Source: CAZBME01 sp964645835 (GTDB lineage Bacteria > Desulfobacterota > Syntrophia > Syntrophales > UBA8958). Taken from it: a stretch of 64,000 bases of DNA. The stretch covers positions 8,623 to 72,622 of the forward strand of contig CAZYDG010000005.1 in NCBI GenBank assembly GCA_964645835.1, given 5' to 3'. The translations under genes were made by a program, and so were the position numbers. Of this stretch, positions 34,983-42,468 are shown piece by piece; positions within the stretch are counted from its first letter, which is position 1; each line of letters starts with the position of its first letter. Below the pieces are notes generated by a model, which saw only the letters and a list, made by a program, of their open reading frames with translations, was not told the DNA's origin and searched no databases.

Positions 34983-36290
34983 TTGCTAGAAGGACTGTCC
35001 AATATATCGAAAATACCAGAGTTACAGAAGCGAATTATATTCAGCTTTCTGTTGTTGATTGTATATCGTATCGGAGCGCACGTGCCGACACCGGGTATCG
35101 ATGCTATGGCCCTTGCGGCATATTTCGATCAGGCTAAAGGGTCTCTGCTGGGGCTCTTCGATATGTTCGCTGGCGGCGCGCTCAGTAACCTATCCGTGTT
35201 TGCCTTGGGCATCATGCCGTATATCAGCGCTTCGATCATCCTGCAGCTTTTAACTATTGCCGTTCCGCACCTGGAAAAACTGTCAAAGGAAGGCGAAGCG
35301 GGAAGACGGAAGATTACCCAGTATACGCGGTATGGTACAGTTGTACTGAGCATCATTCAAGGATTTGGAATCGCCATTGGATTGGAAAATATGGCGGGCC
35401 CGACGGGCTCTCCGATTGTTATAGAAGCGGGCTGGACGTTCAGATTGATGACCATGATCACGCTGACGGCAGGTACGGCCTTTATTATGTGGCTCGGTGA
35501 GCAGATCACGGAAAAAGGCATAGGGAACGGAATTTCTCTAATCATTTTTGCCGGGATTGTTTGCCGGGGGCCCGAAGCGATTATAAACACTTTCAGACTC
35601 ATGTCTTCAGGCGAAATGGGAATATTCTTCATTGTGATTCTTATTGTCATGATGATTGCCGTTGTTGGTGTCATTGTATTTGTAGAAAGCGCACAACGAA
35701 GAATTCCGGTTCAATATGCAAAGCGGGTCGTCGGGCGAAAAGTTTATGGAGGGCAATCCACACATTTACCGTTGAAGGTTAATACGGCGGGCGTTATTCC
35801 GCCAATCTTTGCATCATCTATCATCATGTTTCCGGCGACAATAGCGAATTTTATCCCTCATCCGTGGATGCAGGCCGTTGCGGGTGCTCTGATACCCGGA
35901 AAAATTGGATATGAGCTGCTTTACATAGCTTTCATTGTTTTCTTTTGCTATTTCTATACGGCTGTCACTTTCAATCCCGTCGATGTGGCGGATAACATGA
36001 AGAAGCACGGTGGTTATGTACCGGGTATCCGGCCAGGGAAAAAAACTGCCGATTATATAGATGATGTATTGACCAAACTTACATTCAGTGGTGCGATTTA
36101 TGTATCAGCGGTCTGTGTCCTACCGAGCATCCTGATCAGTTATTTTAATGTGCCCTTTTATTTCGGCGGTACAGCGTTACTTATCGTTGTCGGCGTCGCT
36201 CTGGATACGGCCGGGCAGATTGAAACGCATCTGTTGACGAGGCAATATGAAGGCTTCATGAAAAAGGGTCAGATTGCTAGACGGCGATAG
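34983..36290 (+). CDS. secY: Preprotein translocase subunit SecY
   Basis: 435 residues from TTG at 34983, with AAGGAAG just upstream. Ten membrane segments; the N-terminal RIGAHVPTPGID and plug region, the QRRIPVQYAKR cytoplasmic loop and the C-terminal basic tail (KKGQIARRR) are typical. Protein-conducting channel of the inner membrane with SecE from 11902. adk, which normally follows, is missing; map comes next. Confidence 0.98.
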   Translation: MLEGLSNISKIPELQKRIIFSFLLLIVYRIGAHVPTPGIDAMALAAYFDQAKGSLLGLFDMFAGGALSNLSVFALGIMPYISASIILQLLTIAVPHLEKLSKEGEAGRRKITQYTRYGTVVLSIIQGFGIAIGLENMAGPTGSPIVIEAGWTFRLMTMITLTAGTAFIMWLGEQITEKGIGNGISLIIFAGIVCRGPEAIINTFRLMSSGEMGIFFIVILIVMMIAVVGVIVFVESAQRRIPVQYAKRVVGRKVYGGQSTHLPLKVNTAGVIPPIFASSIIMFPATIANFIPHPWMQAVAGALIPGKIGYELLYIAFIVFFCYFYTAVTFNPVDVADNMKKHGGYVPGIRPGKKTADYIDDVLTKLTFSGAIYVSAVCVLPSILISYFNVPFYFGGTALLIVVGVALDTAGQIETHLLTRQYEGFMKKGQIARRR

Positions 36291-36324
36291 TGCCGGATGT
36301 GCTTTGCCGGATAATGAATAACAG

Positions 36325-37077
36325 ATGATCTTTTTGAGACAGCCTCAAGAAATTGATAAGCTCAGGGCAAGTAATGTCATCGTTGCCGATATTCTCGAAG
36401 AGATAAAAAGTCGGGTGCGTTCGGGAGTAACGACATTAGAACTTGACCGAATAGCTGAAGAACTTTGTATAAAAAAAGGGGCAAAACCAGCTTTCAAAGG
36501 ATATAGAGGGTACCCTTTTTCGCTTTGTATATCTGTCAATAATGAGGTTGTACATGGTCTGCCGTCACAAAGAATTTTGATGGCGGGGGATATTGTCAGC
36601 CTGGATTATGGCGTTTTATACAAGGGCTACTATGGAGACGCGGCCGTTACTGTAGCTATAGGGCAGGTCTCAGAGGAAGCTGAGAAGCTTATAAAGGTGA
36701 CGGAAGAATCCCTTTATCTCGGGATTGATCAAGCCAGGGTCGGTAACAGACTGGGAGACATATCGGCTTCAGTTCAGGGCCATGTCGAAAAAGCAGGATT
36801 TTCAGTCGTAAGAGATTTTGTAGGACACGGGATAGGCCGTAGTCTTCATGAAGAGCCACAAATTCCGAATTTCGGTAAGAGGGGCAGAGGGGTTGCCTTG
36901 AAGGCTGGGATGGTGTTGGCGATCGAGCCCATGGTCAACGCTGGAAGCTATAAGGTAGAGGTTCTTCAAGATGGTTGGACTGTCCTTACGGCTGACGGTA
37001 AATTGTCTGCTCATTTCGAGCATTCCGTAGCGATAACGGATAACGGGCCTGAAATATTGAGCAAACGATCGTCGTGA
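36325..37077 (+). CDS. map: Methionine aminopeptidase, type I
   Basis: 250 residues. Metal ligands are in place: D in VSLDYGVLYKGYYGDAA (two Asp), H in VGHGIGRSLHEEP, E in LAIEPMVN and E in FEHSVAITD. Removes the N-terminal Met of nascent proteins. In many bacteria it lies next to secY or adk and infA, as here. Confidence 0.97.
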   Translation: MIFLRQPQEIDKLRASNVIVADILEEIKSRVRSGVTTLELDRIAEELCIKKGAKPAFKGYRGYPFSLCISVNNEVVHGLPSQRILMAGDIVSLDYGVLYKGYYGDAAVTVAIGQVSEEAEKLIKVTEESLYLGIDQARVGNRLGDISASVQGHVEKAGFSVVRDFVGHGIGRSLHEEPQIPNFGKRGRGVALKAGMVLAIEPMVNAGSYKVEVLQDGWTVLTADGKLSAHFEHSVAITDNGPEILSKRSS

Positions 37078-37107
37078 GCGTGAAAGGACAAATAGGATCA
37101 GTAAGAA

Positions 37108-37326
37108 ATGGCAAAAGAAGAACCCATTGAAGTAGAAGGGAAAGTTATTGAGCCATTGCCGAATGCCATGTTTCGCGTTGAATTGGAAAATGGCCATCGT
37201 GTTCTGGCGCATATATCCGGTAAGATGAGGATGCACTTCATCAAGATCCTGCCCGGGGATAAAGTCACTGTGGAATTGTCACCCTATGATTTGACGCGGG
37301 GGCGTATAATTTACAGGACAAAGTAG
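37108..37326 (+). CDS. infA: Translation initiation factor IF-1
   Basis: 72 residues; OB fold with EGKVIEPLPNAMFRVELENGH and ISGKMRMHFIKILPGDKV. Binds the 30S A site. Sits between map and rpmJ as in most bacteria. Confidence 0.98.
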   Translation: MAKEEPIEVEGKVIEPLPNAMFRVELENGHRVLAHISGKMRMHFIKILPGDKVTVELSPYDLTRGRIIYRTK

Positions 37327-37365
37327 TAAATTAATGATGGTTATTGAAATAAAGGAGTCATGATC

Positions 37366-37479
37366 GTGAAAGTAAGGGCCTCTGTAAAAAAGATATGTGA
37401 AAAGTGTAAAATCGTAAAGAGAAGTGGCGTTTTGAGAGTGATTTGCGAAAACCCCAAGCACAAGCAGCGGCAGGGCTAA
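37366..37479 (+). CDS. rpmJ: 50S ribosomal protein L36, zinc-binding type
   Basis: 37 residues from GTG at 37366 (MKVRASVKKICEKC). AGGAG at 37353-37357 is eight bases upstream; an ATG at 37360 in the same frame is too close to it. C11, C14, C27 and H32 form the zinc site. Easily missed because it is so short. Confidence 0.96.
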   Translation: MKVRASVKKICEKCKIVKRSGVLRVICENPKHKQRQG

Positions 37480-37511
37480 GAGACGCCATATAAGGAGCAG
37501 GAGGATATAAA

Positions 37512-37880
37512 GTGGCCAGAATCGCCGGAGTTGATTTACCGAAAAACAAGAGAATGGAAATTGCGCTGACCTATATTTACGGAATAGGCAGAACGAAATC
37601 CCAAGAGATTCTGAAGAAAGCCGGAGTTGATTATAATACAAAGACGGATCAACTCGCAGACTCGGAGATTAACGCGATCAGGAATCTCATCGATAAAGAA
37701 CATAAAGTTGAGGGTGATTTGCGCAGAGAACTGTCAATGTCCATAAAAAGACTTATGGATCTGGGCACATACAGGGGCATAAGGCATCGTAAGGGACTGC
37801 CGGTCAGAGGGCAGCGCACGAGTACGAATGCGCGGACGAGGAAGGGACCCCGGCGGGCAATCGCCGGTAAAAAGAAATAA
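37512..37880 (+). CDS. rpsM: 30S ribosomal protein S13
   Basis: 122 residues from GTG at 37512. ARIAGVDLPKNKRMEIALTY and the C-terminal RGQRTSTNARTRKGPRR are diagnostic. Head protein contacting P-site tRNA and L5. Confidence 0.98.
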   Translation: MARIAGVDLPKNKRMEIALTYIYGIGRTKSQEILKKAGVDYNTKTDQLADSEINAIRNLIDKEHKVEGDLRRELSMSIKRLMDLGTYRGIRHRKGLPVRGQRTSTNARTRKGPRRAIAGKKK

Positions 37881-37910
37881 ATGAATATCTGAATTAAGAC
37901 CGGAGGAAAC

Positions 37911-38303
37911 ATGGCAAGACCTGCCAGGAGAACAGGAAAGAAAAAGGAAAAAAAGAATATTGCGGAAGGTGTCGCGCATATCCAATCCACCTTTAACAAC
38001 ACAATCGTTTCGATTACAGATCTAAGCGGTAACGTCATTGCATGGTCATCCGCCGGAATTCAGGGGTTCAAGGGATCAAGAAAAAGTACGCCCTTTGCCG
38101 CCCAGATGGCTGCAGAAGATGCCGTAAAAAAGGCCAAGGAACACGGTATGAGAAGCATCCAGGTGTATGTAAAGGGACCGGGCGCGGGAAGAGAATCGGC
38201 TCTGAGATCTCTTCAGGCGGCAGGATTGAACATAACGGTTATCCGTGATGTAACGCCGATACCGCACAACGGATGCAGACCGCCGAAAAGAAGAAGAGTT
38301 TAA
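37911..38303 (+). CDS. rpsK: 30S ribosomal protein S11
   Basis: 130 residues. HIQSTFNNTIVSITDLSGN and the C-terminal DVTPIPHNGCRPPKRRRV are the S11 signatures. Platform protein. Confidence 0.98.
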   Translation: MARPARRTGKKKEKKNIAEGVAHIQSTFNNTIVSITDLSGNVIAWSSAGIQGFKGSRKSTPFAAQMAAEDAVKKAKEHGMRSIQVYVKGPGAGRESALRSLQAAGLNITVIRDVTPIPHNGCRPPKRRRV

Positions 38304-38359
38304 ATTAAAAACAAACAAGAACAAATTTGCTATAAGTCGTTATTTAAAGAGGAGGCATT

Positions 38360-38989
38360 TTGGCAAGATATCGAGAATCCGTATGCAGATTGTGCCGACG
38401 GGAGGCAAATAAGCTGTTTCTTAAGGGAGATCGGTGCTATAGTGATAAGTGTGCCATTGAAAGAAGAGAATATGCACCAGGTGATCACGGACAGGGACGA
38501 CGCGGAAAGACGTCCGATTATGGCGTCCAGCTGAGAGAAAAGCAGAAGCTTAAGAGAATCTACGGCCTTTTGGAGCAGCAATTCAGAGGGTATTTCCATA
38601 AAGCAGATCGCCAAAAAGGGATCACGGGTACGAATCTACTTGTTTATCTGGAACGTCGGCTTGATAACATGGTCTTTAGGATGGGTTTTGCCACATCGCG
38701 CACAGAAGGCAGACAGCTGGTAAGACACAGCCATTTTACCGTCAACGGGGCGAAGGTTAATATTCCCTCCTATTTGGTTAAAGCGGGCGATGTCATTCAG
38801 TTAAGAGAAAGCAGCAAGCAGATCGTACGCATTCAGGAAGCCATGGAAACCGTCGCACGGCGGGGTGTTCCCCAGTGGCTGGAATTGGAAAAGGAAAATT
38901 TTAGGGGGACAGTCAAGATGCTTCCCGCACGTGAAGACCTGACGATGCCGGTTCAAGAACAGTTGATCGTTGAACTCTATTCGAAGTAA
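38360..38989 (+). CDS. rpsD: 30S ribosomal protein S4, zinc-binding type
   Basis: 209 residues from TTG at 38360 with GAGGAGG at 38349-38355. N-terminal CRLCRREANKLFLKG plus a second Cys pair (RCYSDKC) form a zinc site. S4 RNA-binding domain RLDNMVFRMGFATSRTEGRQ follows. In E. coli S4 represses the alpha operon. Confidence 0.98.
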   Translation: MARYRESVCRLCRREANKLFLKGDRCYSDKCAIERREYAPGDHGQGRRGKTSDYGVQLREKQKLKRIYGLLEQQFRGYFHKADRQKGITGTNLLVYLERRLDNMVFRMGFATSRTEGRQLVRHSHFTVNGAKVNIPSYLVKAGDVIQLRESSKQIVRIQEAMETVARRGVPQWLELEKENFRGTVKMLPAREDLTMPVQEQLIVELYSK

Positions 38990-39050
38990 TCGTTTGCTTT
39001 CGTGACTAGGAAAGTTAGGACAAATACCCGAAGTATAAGGATGAAAAGAA

Positions 39051-40055
39051 ATGCAGAAAAACTGGCGAAGCTTAATACGGCCCAAACGCATTGAGATTGA
39101 CGAAGCAACGCACACAAGGTTTTACGGTGAGTTTACATGTCAGCCTCTGGAGAGGGGTGCAGGCGTTACGTTGGGTAATGCTCTGCGCAGGACGTTGCTG
39201 TCTTCGATTCAGGGTGCTGCAATTGTTGCCGTCAAGTTCGATGGAGTCTTGCACGAGTTTTCCACGATTCCCGGGGTAAAGGAAGATGTCACGGATATCA
39301 TCCTTAATCTGAAGGGAGTGCGTGTAAAACTGCATCAAGATGGACCCAGGACATTGCGGTTTGATGTGACCAAGGACGGCACTGTAACAGCCGGAGATAT
39401 TCTCCATGATGGAACTGTCGAGATATTGAATCCCGAACATTATATTGCGACCATATCGGGCGATGCGGTTTTGAAGGCCGAAATGACCGTAAACATGGGA
39501 AGAGGATATGTGCCGGCAAAAAAAGAGAAGGACTATGACCAACCTGAGGGGACGATCAATATCGATGCTATCTATTCGCCCATCAAGAAGGTCAACTATA
39601 CAGTAACCCATGCCCGGGTCGGTCAGATAGCAGATTATGACCGTCTGGTCCTAGAAGTATGGACCGACGGCAGCGTACACCCAGAAGACGCCGTTGCTTA
39701 TGCGGCCAAGATATTGAAAGAGCAGTTGGATATATTTATTAACTTCAATGAGGCGGAAGAGGACGAGGAGCAGCCCGAGGTCGAAGGTCGTGACAATCTC
39801 AATGAACAACTCCTGCGGCATGTCGATGATCTGGAATTATCCGTTCGTTCGGCAAACTGCTTAAAGAATGCGGGGATCCACCTGATCGGTGAGCTTGTGC
39901 AGAAGACGGAAGCCGAAATGCTTAAAACAAAGAATTTTGGTCGAAAATCACTTAATGAGATTCGGGAAATACTGGCGGAACAGGGCATGGGATTCGGCAT
40001 GAAACTGGATTTCCCGCCTTGGAATCAAAAAGAAGAGAACAAAGACAGAGATTAA
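39051..40055 (+). CDS. rpoA: DNA-directed RNA polymerase subunit alpha
   Basis: 334 residues. Alpha-NTD has GNALRRTLLSSIQGAA and LEVWTDGSVHPEDAV; an acidic linker (EAEEDEEQPEVEGRD) leads to alpha-CTD with LSVRSANCLKNAGI and NFGRKSLNEIREIL, which bind UP elements and activators. Normal length. Confidence 0.99.
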   Translation: MQKNWRSLIRPKRIEIDEATHTRFYGEFTCQPLERGAGVTLGNALRRTLLSSIQGAAIVAVKFDGVLHEFSTIPGVKEDVTDIILNLKGVRVKLHQDGPRTLRFDVTKDGTVTAGDILHDGTVEILNPEHYIATISGDAVLKAEMTVNMGRGYVPAKKEKDYDQPEGTINIDAIYSPIKKVNYTVTHARVGQIADYDRLVLEVWTDGSVHPEDAVAYAAKILKEQLDIFINFNEAEEDEEQPEVEGRDNLNEQLLRHVDDLELSVRSANCLKNAGIHLIGELVQKTEAEMLKTKNFGRKSLNEIREILAEQGMGFGMKLDFPPWNQKEENKDRD

Positions 40056-40107
40056 GGATAAACTGACAATACTGTAAGTAGTTGGAATATATTGAGAGGG
40101 AAAGATT

Positions 40108-40518
40108 ATGCGCCACGCAAAAGCGGGAATAAAAGTCGGAAGAACGACCAGCCATCGGATTGCCATGTTTAGAAATATGGTAACCTCTCTGTTGGTTGAA
40201 GAAAAGATAAAGACGACGGATACCAAAGCGAAAGAGTTAAAGCGTCTGGCCGAAAAGATGGTCACCTTGGGAAAAAAGGGGCATCTGCATGCGAGAAGGC
40301 AAGCGTTGGCAGTCGTACGGGATGAGTCAGCCGTCAAAAAGCTCTTTGAAGAATTGTCCGCCCGTTATGTAAACCGCGCAGGTGGCTATACTCGTATTGT
40401 CAAGCTTGGGTATCGAAATGGCGATAATGCGCCAATGTCGATGGTGGAATTCGTCAGAGATGAAGAGAAAAGTAAGGTGACGAAGAAGAAGGCAGCCGCA
40501 AAAAGCGCTGCAAAATAA
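40108..40518 (+). CDS. rplQ: 50S ribosomal protein L17
   Basis: 136 residues. MRHAKAGIKVGRTTSHRIAM and the KIKTTDTKAKELKRLAEKMV region mark L17; a Lys/Ala-rich tail follows. Last gene of the ribosomal cluster, followed by a strong terminator. Confidence 0.98.
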   Translation: MRHAKAGIKVGRTTSHRIAMFRNMVTSLLVEEKIKTTDTKAKELKRLAEKMVTLGKKGHLHARRQALAVVRDESAVKKLFEELSARYVNRAGGYTRIVKLGYRNGDNAPMSMVEFVRDEEKSKVTKKKAAAKSAAK

Positions 40519-40560
40519 GATCATATAGCGGCATCGTCGCCTGCACAGTATTGATCAAAC

Positions 40561-40597
40561 AAAAAGGCAAGTCTTTCAACTTGCCTTTTTGTTGTTG
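40561..40597 (+). terminator. Intrinsic terminator closing the ribosomal/rpoA operon
   Basis: A perfect 11-bp stem AAAAAGGCAAG (40561-40571) with CTTGCCTTTTT (40580-40590), 8-nt loop, followed by T-rich sequence. The A-rich 5' arm could also act on the other strand. Confidence 0.92.
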
Positions 40598-40648
40598 TGT
40601 TTTTGCCGAAAAAAATATAGACAAACCTAGTAGGAAACTCAATTTTGT

Positions 40649-40774
40649 GCAGGCTGTTCAAAAATGCCCAGATGCAAGGCGCGCAAAAGCTGAGGAATGA
40701 GGCGTACATAGAAGTACGTCGAATGACGATGCTTTCAGCGCAACACAGCAGATGGACGTTTTTCAACAGCCTGC
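40649..40774 (+). repeat. Dispersed ~126-bp imperfect inverted repeat, copy B
   Basis: Same family as 11227-11348. Termini GCAGGCTGTTCAAAAATG (40649-40666) and ACGTTTTTCAACAGCCTGC are inverted repeats; a short hairpin CGTAC-ATAGAA-GTACG is at the centre. TTGT flanks the element on both sides (40645-40648 and 40775-40778), a possible 4-bp target duplication. No coding frame. Similar elements are frequent in deltaproteobacterial genomes as far as I recall. Confidence 0.88.
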
Positions 40775-40851
40775 TTGTGATCTTCGTCAGTATTAATTCT
40801 AAACACCCACCAGTCATTCCCTGAGAAAGGGTTGAGGAAAGGAGATTTTGT

Positions 40852-41112
40852 ATGGCTGAAGAAAAGTTGGGAGAAGTTGTAAAATTTTTTTCAAAGCCTA
40901 GTGTTGCGGCCGTCAAGATTGTGGCCGGCGAGCTGAATGTGGGAGATACCATAAAAATTACAGGACATACGACGGACCTCACTGAGCATATAGAATCGAT
41001 GGAGGTCAATAACCAGAAGGTAACAAAAGCCGTCGCCGGCGATTTCATCGGAATCAAGGTGTCAGATCGTGTTCGTCCAGGCGATGAAGTATTCAAGGTC
41101 ATTGCGGATTAA
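40852..41112 (+). CDS. EF-Tu domain 2-like small protein
   Basis: 86 residues with AAAGGAG before the ATG. The sequence is a stand-alone beta-barrel like domain 2 of translational GTPases: LGEVVKFFSKPSVAAVKI, LNVGDTIKITGHT, a central SMEVNNQKVTKAVAGDFIGI and a closing RPGDEVFKV. No GTPase domain. Such proteins are usually annotated 'translation elongation factor-like'; function is not established. It lies just after the ribosomal cluster but behind its own gap, terminator and repeat, so it is probably a separate transcript. A terminator follows at 41136. Confidence 0.8.
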   Translation: MAEEKLGEVVKFFSKPSVAAVKIVAGELNVGDTIKITGHTTDLTEHIESMEVNNQKVTKAVAGDFIGIKVSDRVRPGDEVFKVIAD

Positions 41113-41135
41113 CAGTCCTTGACGATCTAAAAAAC

Positions 41136-41184
41136 AAAGCCATGGGTTCATGTCAGGAGATCTGCAATCCATGGCTTTTTCTTT
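41136..41184 (+). terminator. Intrinsic terminator after the EF-Tu-like gene
   Basis: Stem AAAGCCATGG (41136-41145) with CCATGGCTTT (41169-41178), 23-nt loop, then TTCTTT. The T-run runs right up to the folC start codon. Confidence 0.75.
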
Positions 41185-42468
41185 ATGTTTTCTATTATGA
41201 CTGATCAGAAGGTGTTAGCATATTTGTCGGGGCTGGTGCAGAAGGGGATTCATCTGGATCTTTGCGCGATTGAAGCGGTCCTGGCTAGGATGAATTCTCC
41301 CCAAAATTCCTATCCTTCGGTTCTTGTTGCCGGTACGAATGGAAAGGGGTCCATCTGTGCCATGACATCATCCATACTTTCTGCAGCCGGTTATAATGTA
41401 GGCCTCTACACCTCACCCCATCTTGTTGATATTCGAGAAAGAATCAGGTACAAAGGAAGGATGATTTCGCGGGAAGATATGGTGTCATGCATTGAAGATG
41501 TAAGACAATGTGCCGATGATTCTCTGACTTATTTTGAATTCTTGACGGCATGCGCCTTTCAATATTTCCGAAAGAAAAAAGTGGATATCGCTGTTCTGGA
41601 AGTCGGAATGGGAGGGCGACTTGATGCCACGAATGTGGTCAAATCTGTAGTTTCGGCAGTTTCGAACATCGCCGTCGAGCATAGTGCTTACCTGGGATCG
41701 CATCTGTCGCAGATTGCGGCTGAAAAGGCGGGAGTCATTAAAGAGGGCGGAATCTGCATCACGGCGGCCACGCAAAGCTCCGTTATAATGGTCATGGAAG
41801 ATGTATGCCGTGAGCGTCGAGCGACACTCTACCGGGTCGGCCGCGATATAAGGGTGAAGGGCAATGATGCACAGTCAGGGTTCTCTTACCGAGGTCTGGA
41901 TAGAACCTATTTGAAGCTTTTTAGCTCCTTACGGGGAAGACACCAGGTCCGCAATGCGGCAATCGCTCTCGGGATTACGGAAATCCTCTGCCGCCGAGGG
42001 TGGCTAATCACGGAGCAGGCAATACGGGACGGCTTGTGTAGTACGCGCTGGGAAGGGCGTCTGGAAGTCGTTGAGGAGAATCCCCGCGTCGTCCTTGATG
42101 GTGCCCATAATCCAGCCGGAATTGCCGCATTGTGCTCTGCCCTGAAAGAGATATTTTTTTACAAAAAACTCATTGTTGTCTGCGGTGTTCTGGAGGACAA
42201 GAATTATAAACGGATGATCCGGGCAATAGCGGCAAAGGCAGATATCCTTATCCTGACGCGTCCGGTATCGGAACGGGCAATGCCTCCTCAGGAAATGACC
42301 GACATTGCCAATCGTTATTGTCCGCACGTCCTGATAGAGGACCGGCCCGACGAGGCGTTGGCCATGGCATGGTCCATGGCGGCGCCTGAAGATCTGATCT
42401 GCGTGACGGGTTCTCTTTACCTTGTCGGGCGGATAAAGGAGCTATTGAGCCCTTCCATAAAATCATGA
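41185..42468 (+). CDS. folC: Bifunctional folylpolyglutamate synthase / dihydrofolate synthase
   Basis: 427 residues of the Mur ligase fold. ATP loop VAGTNGKGSICAM, the TSPHLVDIRERI segment, EVGMGGRLDATNVV and LDGAHNPAGIAAL are all FolC signatures. It adds glutamate to dihydropteroate or folates. ATG at 41185 lies at the end of the preceding terminator; ATG at 41197 is an alternative. Neither has a clear Shine-Dalgarno. The stop overlaps the lptD start. Confidence 0.93.
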   Translation: MFSIMTDQKVLAYLSGLVQKGIHLDLCAIEAVLARMNSPQNSYPSVLVAGTNGKGSICAMTSSILSAAGYNVGLYTSPHLVDIRERIRYKGRMISREDMVSCIEDVRQCADDSLTYFEFLTACAFQYFRKKKVDIAVLEVGMGGRLDATNVVKSVVSAVSNIAVEHSAYLGSHLSQIAAEKAGVIKEGGICITAATQSSVIMVMEDVCRERRATLYRVGRDIRVKGNDAQSGFSYRGLDRTYLKLFSSLRGRHQVRNAAIALGITEILCRRGWLITEQAIRDGLCSTRWEGRLEVVEENPRVVLDGAHNPAGIAALCSALKEIFFYKKLIVVCGVLEDKNYKRMIRAIAAKADILILTRPVSERAMPPQEMTDIANRYCPHVLIEDRPDEALAMAWSMAAPEDLICVTGSLYLVGRIKELLSPSIKS

